A stretch of DNA of 64,000 nucleotides from Crossaster papposus (Eukaryota; Echinodermata; Asteroidea; Velatida; Solasteridae): positions 62,001 to 126,000 of the forward strand of contig JBAIAA010001568.1 of assembly GCA_037893245.1 (NCBI GenBank). Direction: 5' to 3'. Numbering within the stretch: position 1 is the stretch's first letter; the number at the start of each line of letters is the position of its first letter. Below are positions 48,736-63,000 of the stretch, one piece after another. Both the position numbers and the translations under genes were made by a program. Under the pieces are notes generated by a model. The model was not told the DNA's origin. It saw nothing but the letters and a program-made list of their open reading frames with translations, and made no database searches.

Positions 48736-51700
48736 ATGTAAAGGGAAAGAAGTGTGCATACGAAATATGTAAAGGGAAAGAAGTGTGCATAAGAAATATG
48801 TAAAGGGAAATAAGTGTGCATAAGAAATATGTAAAGGAAAGAAGTGTGCATAAGAAATATGTAAAGGGAAAGAAGTGTGCATAAGAAATATGTAAAGGGA
48901 AAGAAGTGTGCATAAGAAATATGTAAAGGGAAAGAAGTGTGCATAAGAAATATGTAAAGGGAAAGAAGTGTGCATAAGAAATATGTAAAGGGAAAGAAGT
49001 GTGCATAAGAAATATGTAAAGGGAAAGAAGTGTGCATAAGAAATATGTAAAGGGAAAGAAGTGTGCATAAGAAATATGTAAAGGGAAAGAAGTGTGCATA
49101 AGAAATAAACACATGATGTCGGGACAAGCCCTCGAGTTAAATATGTAAAGGGAAAGAAGTGTGCATAAGAAATAATAAAGGGAAATAAGTGTGCATAAGA
49201 AATATGTAAAGGGAAAGAAGTGTGCATAAGAAATATGTAAAGGGAAAGAAGTGTGCATAAGAAATATGTAAAGGGAAAGAAGCGTGCATAAGAAATATGT
49301 AAAGGGAAAGAAGTGTGCATAAGAAATATGTAAAGGGAAAGAAGTGTGCATAAGAAATATGTAAAGGGAAAGAAGTGTGCATAAGAAATATGTAAAGGGA
49401 AAGAAGTGTGCATAAGAAATATGTAAAGGGAAAGAAGTGTGCATAAGAAATATGTAAAGGGAAAGAAGTGTGCATAAGAAATATGTAAAGGGAAAGAAGT
49501 GTGCATAAGAAATATGTAAAGGGAAAGAAGTGTGCATAAGAAATATGTAAAGGGAAAGAAGTGTGCATAAGAAATATGTAAAGGGAAAGAAGTGTGCATA
49601 AGAAATATGTAAAGGGAAAGAAGTGTGCATAAGAAATATGTAAAGGGAAAGAAGTGTGCATAAGAAATATGTAAAGGGAAAGAAGTGTGCATAAGAAATA
49701 TGTAAAGGGAAAGAAGTGTGCATAAGAAATATGTAAAGGGAAAGAAGTGTGCATAAGAAATATGTAAAGGGAAAGAAGTGTGCATAAGAAATATGTAAAG
49801 GGAAAGAAGTGTGCATAAGAAATATGTAAAGGGAAAGAAGTGTGCATAAGAAATATGTAAAGGGAAAGAAGTGTGCATAAGAAATATGTAAAGGGAAAGA
49901 AGTGTGCATAAGAAATATGTAAAGGGAAAGAAGTGTGCATAAGAAATATGTAAAGGGAAAGAAGTGTGCATAAGAAATATGTAAAGGGAAAGAAGCGTGC
50001 ATAAGAAATATGTAAAGGGAAAGAAGTGTGCATAAGAAATAAACACATGATGTCGGGACAAGCCCTCGAGTTAAATATGTAAAGGGAAAGAAGTGTGCAT
50101 AAGAAATAATAAAGGGAAAGAAGTGTGCATAAGAAATATGTAAAGGGAAAGAAGTGTGCATAAGAAATATGTAAAGGGAAAGAAGTGTGCATAAGAAATA
50201 TGTAAAGGGAAAGAAGCGTGCATAAGGAATATGTAAAGGGAAAGAAGTGTGCATAAGAAATATGTAAAGGGAAAGAAGTGTGCATAAGAAATATGTAAAG
50301 GGAAAGAAGTGTGCATAAGAAATATGTAAAGGGAAAGAAGTGTGCATAAGAAATATGTAAAGGGAAAGAAGTGTGCATAAGAAATATGTAAAGGGAAAGA
50401 AGTGTGCATAAGAAATATGTAAAGGGAAATAAGTGTGCATAAGAAATATGTAAAGGGAAAGAAGTGTGCATAAGAAATATGTAAAGGGAAATAAGTGTGC
50501 ATAAGAAATATGTAAAGGAAAGAAGTGTGCATAAGAAATATGTAAAGGGAAAGAAGTGTGCATAAGAAATATGTAAAGGGAAAGAAGTGTGCATAAGAAA
50601 TATGTAAAGGGAAAGAAGTGTGCATAAGAAATATGTAAAGGGAAAGAAGTGTGCATAAGAAATATGTAAAGGGAAAGAAGTGTGCATAAGAAATAAACAC
50701 ATGATGTCGGGACAAGCCCTCGAGTTAAATATGTAAAGGGAAAGAAGTGTGCATAAGAAATAATAAAGGGAAAGAAGTGTGCATAAGAAATATGTAAAGG
50801 GAAAGAAGTGTGCATAAGAAATATGTAAAGGGAAAGAAGCGTGCATAAGAAATATGTAAAGGGAAAGAAGCGTGCATAAGAAATATGTAAAGGGAAAGAA
50901 GTGTGCATAAGAAATATGTAAAGGGAAAGAAGTGTGCATAAGAAATATGTAAAGGGAAAGAAGTGTGCATAAGAAATATGTAAAGGGAAAGAAGTGTGCA
51001 TAAGAAATATGTAAAGGGAAAGAAGTGTGCATAAGAAATATGTAAAGGGAAAGAAGTGTGCATAAGAAATATGTAAAGGGAAAGAAGTGTGCTTAAGAAA
51101 TATGTAAAGGGAAAGAAGTGTGCATAAGAAATATGTAAAGGGAAAGAAGTGTGCATAAGAAATATGTAAAGGGAAAGAAGTGTGCATAAGAAATATGTAA
51201 AGGGAAAGAAGTGTGCATAAGAAATATGTAAAGGGAAAGAAGTGTGCATAAGAAATAAACACATGATGTCGGGACAAGCCCTCGAGTTAAATATGTAAAG
51301 GGAAAGAAGTGTGCATACGAAATATGTAAAGGGAAAGAAGTGTGCATAAGAAATATGTAAAGGGAAATAAGTGTGCATAAGAAATATGTAAAGGAAAGAA
51401 GTGTGCATAAGAAATATGTAAAGGGAAAGAAGTGTGCATAAGAAATATGTAAAGGGAAAGAAGTGTGCATAAGAAATATGTAAAGGGAAAGAAGTGTGCA
51501 TAAGAAATATGTAAAGGGAAAGAAGTGTGCATAAGAAATATGTAAAGGGAAAGAAGTGTGCATAAGAAATATGTAAAGGGAAAGAAGTGTGCATAAGAAA
51601 TATGTAAAGGGAAAGAAGTGTGCATAAGAAATATGTAAAGGGAAAGAAGTGTGCATAAGAAATATGTAAAGGGAAAGAAGTGTGCATAAGAAATATGTAA

Positions 51701-54700
51701 AGGGAAAGAAGTGTGCATAAGAAATATGTAAAGGGAAAGAAGTGTGCATAAGAAATATGTAAAGGGAAAGAAGTGTGCATAAGAAATATGTAAAGGGAAA
51801 GAAGTGTGCATAAGAAATATGTAAAGGGAAAGAAGTGTGCATAAGAAATATGTAAAGGGAAAGAAGTGTGCATAAGAAATATGTAAAGGGAAAGAAGTGT
51901 GCATAAGAAATATGTAAAGGGAAAGAAGTGTGCATAAGAAATATATAAAGGGAAAGAAGTGTGCGTAAGAAATATGTAAAGGGAAAGAAGTGTGCATACG
52001 AAATATGTAAAGGGAAAGAAGTGTGCATAAGAAATATGTAAAGGGAAAGAAGTGTGCATAAGAAATATGTAAAGGGAAAGAAGTGTGCATAAGAAATATG
52101 TAAAGGGAAAGAAGTGTGCATAAGAAATATGTAAAGGGAAAGAAGTGTGCATAAGAAAGATGTAAAGGGAAAGAAGTGTGCATAAGAAATATGTAAAGGG
52201 AAAGAAGTGTGCATAAGAAATATGTAAAGGGAAAGAAGTGTGCATAAGAAATAAACACATTATGTGGGAACAAGCCCTCGAGTTAAATATGTAAAGGGAA
52301 AGAAGTGTGCATAAGAAATAAACACATGATGTGGGAACAAGCCCTCGAGTTAAATATGTAAAGGGAAAGAAGTGTGCATAAGAAATATGTAAAGGGAAAG
52401 AAGTGTGCATAAGAAATATGTAAAGGGAAAGAAGTGTGCATAAGAAATATGTAAAGGGAAAGAAGTGTGCATAAGAAATATGTAAAGGGAAAGAAGTGTG
52501 CATAAGAAATATGTAAAGGAAAAGAAGTGTGCATAAGAAATATGTAAAGGGAAAGAAGTGTGCATAAGAAATATGTAAAGGGAAAGAAGTGTGCATAAGA
52601 AATATGTAAAGGGAAAGAAGTGTGCATAAGAAATATGTAAAGGGAAAGAAGTGTGCATAAGAAATATGTAAAGGGAAAGAAGTGTGCATAAGAAATATGT
52701 AAAGGGAAAGAAGTGTGCATAAGAAATATGTAAAGGGAAAGAAGTGTGCATAAGAAATATGTAAAGGGAAAGAAGTGTGCATAAGAAATATGTAAAGGGA
52801 AAGAAGTGTGCATAAGAAATATGTAAAGGGAAAGAAGTGTGCATAAGAAAGATGTAAAGGGAAAGAAGTGTGCATAAGAAATATGTAAAGGGAAAGAAGT
52901 GTGCATAAGAAATATGTAAAGGGAAAGAAGTGTGCATAAGAAATATGTAAAGGGAAAGAAGTGTGCATAAGAAATATGTAAAGGGAAAGAAGTGTGCATA
53001 AGAAAGATGTAAAGGGAAAGAAGTGTGCATAAGAAATATGTAAAGGGAAAGAAGTGTGCATAAGAAATATGTAAAGGGAAAGAAGTGTGCATAAGAAATA
53101 AACACATGATGTGGGAACAAGCCCTCGAGTTAAATATGTAAAGGGAAAGAAGTGTGCATAAGAAATAAACACATGATGTGGGAACAAGCCCTCGAGTTAA
53201 ATATGTAAAGGGAAAGAAGTGTGCATAAGAAATATGTAAAGGGAAAGAAGTGTGCATAAGAAATATGTAAAGGGAAAGAAGTGTGCATAAGAAATATGTA
53301 AAGGGAAAGAAGTGTGCATAAGAAATATGTAAAGGGAAAGAAGTGTGCATAAGAAATATGTAAAGGAAAAGAAGTGTGCATAAGAAATATGTAAAGGGAA
53401 AGAAGTGTGCATAAGAAATATGTAAAGGGAAAGAAGTGTGCATAAGAAATATGTAAAGGGAAAGAAGTGTGCATAAGAAATATGTAAAGGGAAAGAAGTG
53501 TGCATAAGAAATATGTAAAGGGAAAGAAGTGTGCATAAGAAATATGTAAAGGGAAAGAAGTGTGCATAAGAAATATGTAAAGGGAAAGAAGTGTGCATAA
53601 GAAATATGTAAAGGGAAAGAAGTGTGCATAAGAAATATGTAAAGGGAAAGAAGTGTGCATAAGAAATATGTAAAGGGAAAGAAGTGTGCATAAGAAATAT
53701 GTAAAGGGAAAGAAGTGTGCATAAGAAATATGTAAAGGGAAAGAAGTGTGCATAAGAAATATGTAAAGGGAAAGAAGTGTGCATAAGAAATATGTAAAGG
53801 GAAAGAAGTGTGCATAAGAAATAAACACATGATGTGGGAACAAGCCCTCGAGTTAAATATGTAAAGGGAAAGAAGTGTGCATAAGAAATATGTAAAGGGA
53901 AAGAAGTGTGCATAATAAATAAACACATGATGTGGGAACAAGCCCTCGAGTTAAATATGTAAAGGGAAATAAGTGTGCATAAGAAATATGTAAAGGGAAA
54001 GAAGTGTGCATAAGAAATATGTAAAGGGAAAGAAGTGTGCATAAGAAATATGTAAAGGGAAAGAAGTGTGCATAAGAAATAAACACATGATGTCGGGACA
54101 AGCCCTCGAGTTAAATATGTAAAGGGAAAGAAGTGTGCATAAGAAATAATAAAGGGAAAGAAGTGTGCATAAGAAATATGTAAAGGGAAAGAAGTGTGCA
54201 TAAGAAATATGTAAAGGGAAAGAAGCGTGCATAAGAAATATGTAAAGGGAAAGAAGCGTGCATAAGAAATATGTAAAGGGAAAGAAGTGTGCATAAGAAA
54301 TATGTAAAGGGAAAGAAGTGTGCATAATAAATATGTACAGGGAAAGAAGTGTGCATAAGAAATATGTAAAGGGAAATAAGTGTGCATAAGAAATATGTAA
54401 AGGGAAAGAAGTGTGCATAAGAAATATGTAAAGGGAAAGAAGTGTGCATAAGAAATATGTAAAGGGAAAGAAGTGTGCATAAGAAATATGTAAAGGGAAA
54501 GAAGTGTGCATAAGAAATATGTAAAGGGAAAGAAGTGTGCATAAAAAATATGTAAAGGGAAAGAAGTGTGCATAAGAAATATGTAAAGGGAAAGAAGTGT
54601 GCATAAGAAATATGTAAAGGGAAAGAAGTGTGCATAAGAAATATGTAAAGGGAAAGAAGTGTGCATAAGAAATATGTAAAGGGAAAGAAGTGTGCATAAG

Positions 54701-57700
54701 AAATATGTAAAGGGAAAGAAGTGTGCATAAGAAATATGTAAAGGGAAAAAAGTGTGCATCAGAAATATGTAAAGGGAAAGAAGTGTGCATAAGAAATATG
54801 TAAAGGGAAAGAAGTGTGCATAAGAAATATGTAAAGGGAAAGAAGTGTGCATAAGAAATATGTAAAGGGAAAGAAGTGTGCATAAGAAATATGTAAAGGG
54901 AAAGAAGTGTGCATAAGAAATATGTAAAGGGAAAGAAGTGTGCATAAGAAATATGTAAAGGGAAAGAAGTGTGCATAAGAAATATGTAAAGGGAAAGAAG
55001 TGTGCATAAGAAATATGTAAAGGGAAAGAAGTGTGCATAAGAAATATGTAAAGGGAAAGAAGTGTGCATAAGAAATATGTAAAGGGAAAGAAGTGTGCAT
55101 AAGAAATATGTAAAGGGAAAGAAGTGTGCATAAGAAATATGTAAAGGGAAAGAAGTGTGCATAAGAAATATGTAAAGGGAAAGAAGTGTGCATAAGAAAT
55201 ATGTAAAGGGAAAGAATCGTGCATAAGAAATATGTAAAGGGAAAGAAGTGTGCATAAGAAATAAACACATGATGTCGGGACAAGCCCTCGAGTTAAATAT
55301 GTAAAGGGGAGGAAGTGTGCTTAAGAAATAATACAGGGAAAGAAGTGTGCATAAGAAATATGTAAAGGGAAAGAAGTGTGCATAAGAAATATGTAAAGGG
55401 AAAGAAGTGTGGATAAGAAATATGTAAAGGGAAAGAAGCGTGCATAAGGAATATGTAAAGGGAAAGAAGTGTGCATAAGAAATATGTAAAGGGAAAGAAG
55501 TGTGCATAAGAAATATGTAAAGGGAAAGAAGTGTGCATAAGAAATATGTAAAGGGAAAGAAGTGTGCATAAGAAATATGTAAAGGGAAGAAGTGTGCATA
55601 AGAAATATGTAAAGGGAAAGAAGTGTGCATAAGAAATATGTAAAGGGAAAGAAGTGTGCATAAGAAATATGTAAAGGGAAAGAAGTGTGCATAAGAAATA
55701 TGTAAAGGGAAAGAAGTGTGCATAAGAAATATGTAAAGGGAAAGAAGTGTGCATAAGAAATATGTAAAGGGAAAGAAGTGTGCATAAGAAATATGTAAAG
55801 GGAAAGAAGTGTGCATAAGAAATATGTAAAGGGAAAGAAGTGTGCATAAGAAATATGTAAAGGGAAAGAAGTGTGCATAAGAAATATGTAAAGGGAAAGA
55901 AGTGTGCATAAGAAATATGTAAAGGGAAAGAAGTGTGCATAAGAAATATGTAAAGGGAAAGAAGTGTGCATAAGAAATATGTAAAGGGAAAGAAGTGTGC
56001 ATAAGAAATATGTAAAGGGAAAGAAGTGTGCATAAGAAATATGTAAAGGGAAAGAAGTGTGCATAAGAAATATGTAAAGGGAAAGAAGTGTGCATAAGAA
56101 ATATGTAAAGGGAAAGAAGTGTGCATAAGAAATATGTAAAGGGAAAGAAGTGTGCATAAGAAATATGTAAAGGGAAAGAAGTGTGCATAAGAAATATGTA
56201 AAGGGAAAGAAGTGTGCATAAGAAATATGTAAAGGGAAAGAAGTGTGCATAAGAAATATGTAAAGGGAAAGAAGTGTGCATAAGAAATATGTAAAGGGAA
56301 AGAAGTGTGCATAAGAAATATGTAAAGGGAAAGAAGTGTGCATAAGAAATATGTAAAGGGAAAGAAGTGTGCATAAGAAATATGTAAAGGGAAAGAAGTG
56401 TGCATAAGAAATATGTAAAGGGAAAGAAGTGTGCATAAGAAATATGTAAAGGGAAAGAAGTGTGCATAAGAAATATGTAAAGGGAAAGAAGTGTGCATAA
56501 GAAATATGTAAAGGGAAAGAAGTGTGCATAAGAAATATGTAAAGGGAAAGAAGTGTGCATAAGAAATATGTAAAGGGAAAGAATCGTGCATAAGAAATAT
56601 GTAAAGGGAAAGAAGTGTGCATAAGAAATAAACACATGATGTCGGGACAAGCCCTCGAGTTAAATATGTAAAGGGAAAGAAGTGTGCATAAGAAATAATA
56701 AAGGGAAAGAAGTGTGCATAAGAAATATGTAAAGGGAAAGAAGTGTGCATAAGAAATATGTAAAGGGAAAGAAGTGTGGATAAGAAATATGTAAAGGGAA
56801 AGAAGCGTGCATAAGGAATATGTAAAGGGAAAGAAGTGTGCATAAGAAATATGTAAAGGGAAAGAAGTGTGCATAAGAAATATGTAAAGGGAAAGAAGTG
56901 TGCATAAGAAATATGTAAAGGGAAAGAAGTGTGCATAAGAAATATGTAAAGGGAAAGAAGTGTGCATAAGAAATATGTAAAGGGAAAGAAGAGTGCATAA
57001 GAAATATGTAAAGGGAAAGAAGTGTGCATAAGAAATATGTAAAGGGAAAGAAGTGTGCATAAGAAATATGTAAAGGGAAATAAGTGTGCATAAGAAATAT
57101 GTAAAGGAAAGAAGTGTGCATAAGAAATATGTAAAGGGAAAGAAGTGTGCATAAGAAATATGTAAAGGGAAAGAAGTGTGCATACGAAATATGTAAAGGG
57201 AAAGAAGTGTGCATAAGAAATATGTAAAGGGAAAGAAGTGTGCATAAGAAATATGTAAAGGGAAAGAAGTGTGCATAAGAAATATGTAAAGGGAAAGAAG
57301 TGTGCATAAGAAATATGTAAAGGGAAAGAAGTGTGCATAAGAAATATGTAAAGGGAAAGAAGTGTGCATAAGAAATATGTAAAGGGAAAGAAGTGTGCAT
57401 AAGAAATATGTAAAGGGAAAGAAGTGTGCATAACAAATATGTAAAGGGAAAGAAGTGTGCATAAGAAATATGTAAAGGGAAAGAAGTGTGCATAAGAAAT
57501 ATGTAAAGGGAAAGAAGTGTGCGTAAGAAATATGTAAAGGGAAAGAAGTGTGCATAAGAAATATGTAAAGGGAAAGAAGTGTGCATAAGAAATATGTAAA
57601 GGGAAAGAAGTGTGCATAAGAAATATGTAAAGGGAAAGAAGTGTGCATAAGAAATATGTAAAGGGAAAGAAGTGTGCATAAGAAATATGTAAAGGGAAAG

Positions 57701-60002
57701 AAGTGTGCATACGAAATATGTAAAGGGAAAGAAGTGTGCATAAGAAATAAACACATGATGTCGGGACAAGCCCTCGAGTTAAATATGTAAAGGGAAAGAA
57801 GTGTGCATAAGAAATAATAAAGGGAAAGAAGTGTGCATAAGAAATATGTAAAGGGAAAGAAGTGTGCATAAGAAATATGTAAAGGGAAAGAAATGTGCAT
57901 AAGAAATATGTAAAGGGAAAGAAGCGTGCATAAGAAATATGTAAAGGGAAAGAAGTGTGCATAAGAAATATGTAAAGGGAAAGAAGTGTGCATAAGAAAT
58001 ATGTAAAGGGAAAGAAGTGTGCAGAAGAAATATGTAAAGGGAAAGAAGTGTGCATAAGAAATATGTAAAGGGAAAGAAGTGTGCATAAGAAATATGTAAA
58101 GGGAAAGAAGTGTGCATAAGAAATATGTAAAGGGAAAGAAGTGTGCATAAGAAATATGTAAAGGGAAAGAAGTGTGCATAAGAAATATGTAAAGGGAAAT
58201 AAGTGTGCATAAGAAATATGTAAAGGAAAGAAGTGTGCATAAGACATATGTAAAGGGAAAGAAGTGTGCATAAGAAATATGTAAAGGGAAAGAAGTGTGC
58301 ATAAGAAATATGTAAAGGGAAAGAAGTGTGCATAAGAAATATGTAAAGGGAAAGAAGTGTGCATAAGAAATATGTAAAGGGAAAAAGTGTGCATAAGAAA
58401 TATGTAAAGGGAAAGAAGTGTGCATAAGAAATATGTAAAGGGAAAGAAGTGTGCATAAGAAATATGTAAAGGGAAAGAAGTGTGCATAAGAAATATGTAA
58501 AGGGAAATAAGTGTGCATAAGAAATAAACACATGATGTGGGAACAAGCCCTCGAGTTAAATATGTAAAGGGAATGAAGTGTGCATAAGAAATATGTAAAG
58601 GGAAAGAAGTGTGCATAAGAAATATGTAAAGGGAAAGAAGTGTGCATAAGAAATAAACACATGATGTGGGAACAAGCCCTCGAGTTAAATATGTAAAGGG
58701 AAAGAAGTGTGCATAAGAAATATGTAAAGGGAAAGAAGTGTGCATAAGAAATATGTAAAGGGAAAGAAGTGTGCATAAGAAATATGTAAAGGGAAAGAAG
58801 TGTGCATAAGAAATATGTAAAGGGAAAGAAGTGTGCATAAGAAATATGTAAAGGGAAAGAAGTGTGCATAAGAAATATGTAAAGGGAAAGAAGTGTGCAT
58901 AAGAAATATGTAAAGGGAAAGAAGTGTGCATAAGAAATATGTAAAGGGAAAAAAGTGTGCATAAGAAATATATAAAGGGAAAGAAGTGTGCATAAGAAAT
59001 ATGTAAAGGGAAAGAAGTGTGCATAAGAAATATGTAAAGGGAAAGAAGTGTGCATAAGAAATATGTAAAGGGAAAGAAGTGTGCATAAGAAATATGTAAA
59101 GGGAAAGAAGTGTGCATAAGAAATATGTAAAGGGAAAGAAGTGTGCATAAGAAAGATGTAAAGGGAAAGAAGTGTGCATAAGAAATATGTAAAGGGAAAG
59201 AAGTGTGCATAAGAAATATGTAAAGGGAAAGAAGTGTGCATAATAAATAAACACATGATGTGGGAACAAGCCCTCGAGTTAAATATGTAAAGGGAAAGAA
59301 GTGTGCATAATAAATAAACACATGATGTGGGAACAAGCCCTCGAGTTAAATATGTAAAGGGAAAGAAGTGTGCATAAGAAATATGTAAAGGGAAAGAAGT
59401 GTGCATAAGAAATATGTAAAGGGAAAGAGGTGTGCATAAGAAATATGTAAAGGGAAAGAAGTGTGCATAAGAAATATGTAAAGGGAAAGAAGTGTGCATA
59501 AGAAATATGTAAAGGGAAAGAAGTGTGCATAAGAAATATGTAAAGGGAAAGAAGTGTGCATAAGAAATATGTAAAGGGAAAGAAGTGTGCATAAGAAATA
59601 TGTAAAGGGAAAGAAGTGTGCATAAGAAATATGTAAAGGGAAAGAAGTGTGCATAAGAAATATGTAAAGGGAAAGAAGTGTGCATAAGAAATATGTAAAG
59701 GGAAAGAAGTGTGCATAAGAAATATGTAAAGGGAAAGAAGTGTGCATAAGAAATATGTAAAGGGAAAGAAGTGTGCATAAGAAATATGTAAAGGGAAAGA
59801 AGTGTGCATAAGAAATATGTAAAGGGAAAGAAGTGTGCATAAGAAATATGTAAAGGGAAAGAAGTGTGCATAAGAAATATGTAAAGGGAAAGAAGTGTGC
59901 ATAAGAAATATGTAAAGGGAAAGAAGTGTGTATAAGAAATATGTAAAGGGAAAGAAGTGTGCATAAGAAATATGTAAAGGGAAAGAAGTGTGCATAAGAA
60001 AT

Positions 60003-63000
60003 AAACACATGATGTGGGAACAAGCCCTCGAGTTAAATATGTAAAGGGAAAGAAGTGTGCATAAGAAATATGTAAAGGGAAAGAAGTGTGCATAATAAAT
60101 AAACACATGATGTGGGAACAAGCCCTCGAGTTAAATATGTAAAGGGAAAGAAGTGTGCATAAGAAATATGTAAAGGGAAAGAAGTGTGCATAAGAAATAT
60201 GTAAAGGGAAATAAGTGTGCATAAGAAATATGTAAAGGGAAAGAAGTGTGCATAAGAAATATGTAAAGGGAAAGAAGTGTGCATAAGAAATATGTAAAGT
60301 GAAAGAAGTGTGCATAAGAAATATGTAAAGGGAAAGAAGTGTGCATAAGAAATATGTAAAGGAAAAGAAGTGTGCATAAGAAATATGTAAAGGGAAAGAA
60401 GTGTGCATAAGAAATATGTAAAGGGAAAGAAGGGTGCATAAGAAATATGTAAAGGGAAAGAAGTGTGCATAATAAATATGTAAAGGGAAAGAAGTGTGCA
60501 TAAGAAATAAACACATGATGTCGGGACAAGCCCTCAAGTTAAATATGTAAAGGGAAAGAAGTGTGCATAAGAAATAATAAAGGGAAAGAAGTGTGCATAA
60601 GAAATATGTAAAGGGAAAGAAGTGTGCATAAGAAATATGTAAAGGGAAAGAAGTGTGCATAAGAAATATGTAAAGGGAAAGAAGTGTGCATAAGAAATAA
60701 ACACATGATGTCGGGACAAGCCCTGGAGTTAAATATGTAAAGGGAAAGAAGTGTGCATAAAAAATATGTAAAGGGAAAGAAGTGTGCATAAGAAATATGT
60801 AAAGGGAAAGAAGTGTGCATAAGAAATATGTAAAGGGAAAGAAGTGTGCATAAGAAATATGTAAAGGGAAAGAAGTGTGCATAAGAAATATGTAAAGGGA
60901 AAGAGGTGTGCATAAGAAATATGTAAAGGGAAAGAAGTGTGCATAAGAAATATGTAAAGGGAAAGAAGTGTGCATAAGAAATTTGTAAAGGGAAAGAAGT
61001 GTGCATACGAAATATGTAAAGGGAAAGAAGTGTGCATAAGAAATAAACACATGATGTCGGGACAAGCCCTCGAGTTAAATATGTAAAGGGAAAGAAGTGT
61101 GCATACGAAATATGTAAAGGGAAAGAAGTGTGCATAAGAAATATGTAAAGGGAAATAAGTGTGCATAAGAAATATGTAAAGGAAAGAAGTGTGCATAAGA
61201 AATATGTAAAGGGAAAGAAGTGTGCATAAGAAATATGTAAAGGGAAAGAAGTGTGCATAAGAAATATGTAAAGGGAAAGAAGTGTGCATAAGAAATATGT
61301 AAAGGGAAAGAAGTGTGCATAAGAAATATGTAAAGGGAAAGAAGTGTGCATAAGAAATATGTAAAGGGAAAGAAGTGTGCATAAGAAATATGTAAAGGGA
61401 AAGAAGTGTGCATAAGAAATATGTAAAGGGAAAGAAGTGTGCATAAGAAATATGTAAAGGGAAAGAAGTGTGCATAAGAAATATGTAAAGGGAAAGAAGC
61501 GTGCATAAGAAATATGTAAAGGGAAAGAAGTGTGCATAAGAAATATGTAAAGGGAAAGAAGTGTGCATAAGAAATATGTAAAGGGAAAGAAGTGTGCATA
61601 AGAAATATGTAAAGGGAAAGAAGTGTGCATAAGAAATATGTAAAGGGAAAGAAGTGTGCATAAGAAATATGTAAAGGGAAAGAAGTGTGCATAAGAAATA
61701 TGTAAAGGGAAAGAAGTGTGCATAAGAAATATGTAAAGGGAAAGAAGTGTGCATAAGAAATATGTAAAGGGAAAGAAGTGTGCATAAGAAATATGTAAAG
61801 GGAAAGAAGTGTGCATAAGAAATATGTAAAGGGAAAGAAGTGTGCATAAGAAATATGTAAAGGGAAAGAAGTGTGCATAAGAAATATGTAAAGGGAAAGA
61901 AGTGTGCATAAGAAATATGTAAAGGGGAAGAAGTGTGCATAAGAAATATGTAAAGGGAAAGAAGTGTGCATAAGAAATATGTAAAGGGAAAGAAGTGTGC
62001 ATAAGAAATATGTAAAGGGAAAGAAGTGTGCATAAGAAATATGTAAAGGGAAAGAAGTGTGCATAAGAAATATGTAAAGGGAAAGAAGTGTGCATAAGAA
62101 ATATGTAAAGGGAAAGAAGCGTGCATAAGAAATATGTAAAGGGAAAGAAGTGTGCATAAGAAATATGTAAAGGGAAAGAAGTGTGCATAAGAAATATGTA
62201 AAGGGAAAGAAGTGTGCATAAGAAATATGTAAAGGGAAAGAAGTGTGCATAAGAAATATGTAAAGGGAAAGAAGTGTGCATAAGAAATATGTAAAGGGAA
62301 AGAAGTGTGCATAAGAAATATGTAAAGGGAAAGAAGTGTGCATAAGAAATATGTAAAGGGAAAGAAGTGTGCATAAGAAATATGTAAAGGGAAAGAAGTG
62401 TGCATAATAAATATGTAAAGGGAAAGAAGTGTGCATAAGAAATATGTAAAGGGAAAGAAGTGTGCATAAGAAATATGTAAAGGGAAAGAAGTGTGCATAA
62501 GAAATATGTAAAGGGAAAGAAGTGTGCATAAGAAATATGTAAAGGGAAAGAAGTGTGCATAAGAAATATGTAAAGGGAAAGAAGTGTGCATAAGAAATAT
62601 GTAAAGGGAAAGAAGTGTGCATAAGAAATATGTAAAGGGAAAGAAGTGTGCATAAGAAATATGTAAAGGGAAAGAAGTGTGCATAAGAAATATGTAAAGG
62701 GAAAGAAGTGTGCATAAGAAATAAACACATGATGTGGGAACAAGCCCTCGAGTTAAATATGTAAAGGGAAAGAAGTGTGCATAAGAAATATGTAAAGGGA
62801 AAGAAGTGTGCATAAGAAATAAACACATGATGTGGGAACAAGCCCTCGAGTTAAATATGTAAAGGGAAAGAAGTGTGCATAAGAAATATGTAAAGGGAAA
62901 GAAGTGTGCATAAGAAATATGTAAAGGGAAATAAGTGTGCATAAGAAATATGTAAAGGGAAAGAAGTGTGCATAAGAAATATGTAAAGGGAAAGAAGTGT

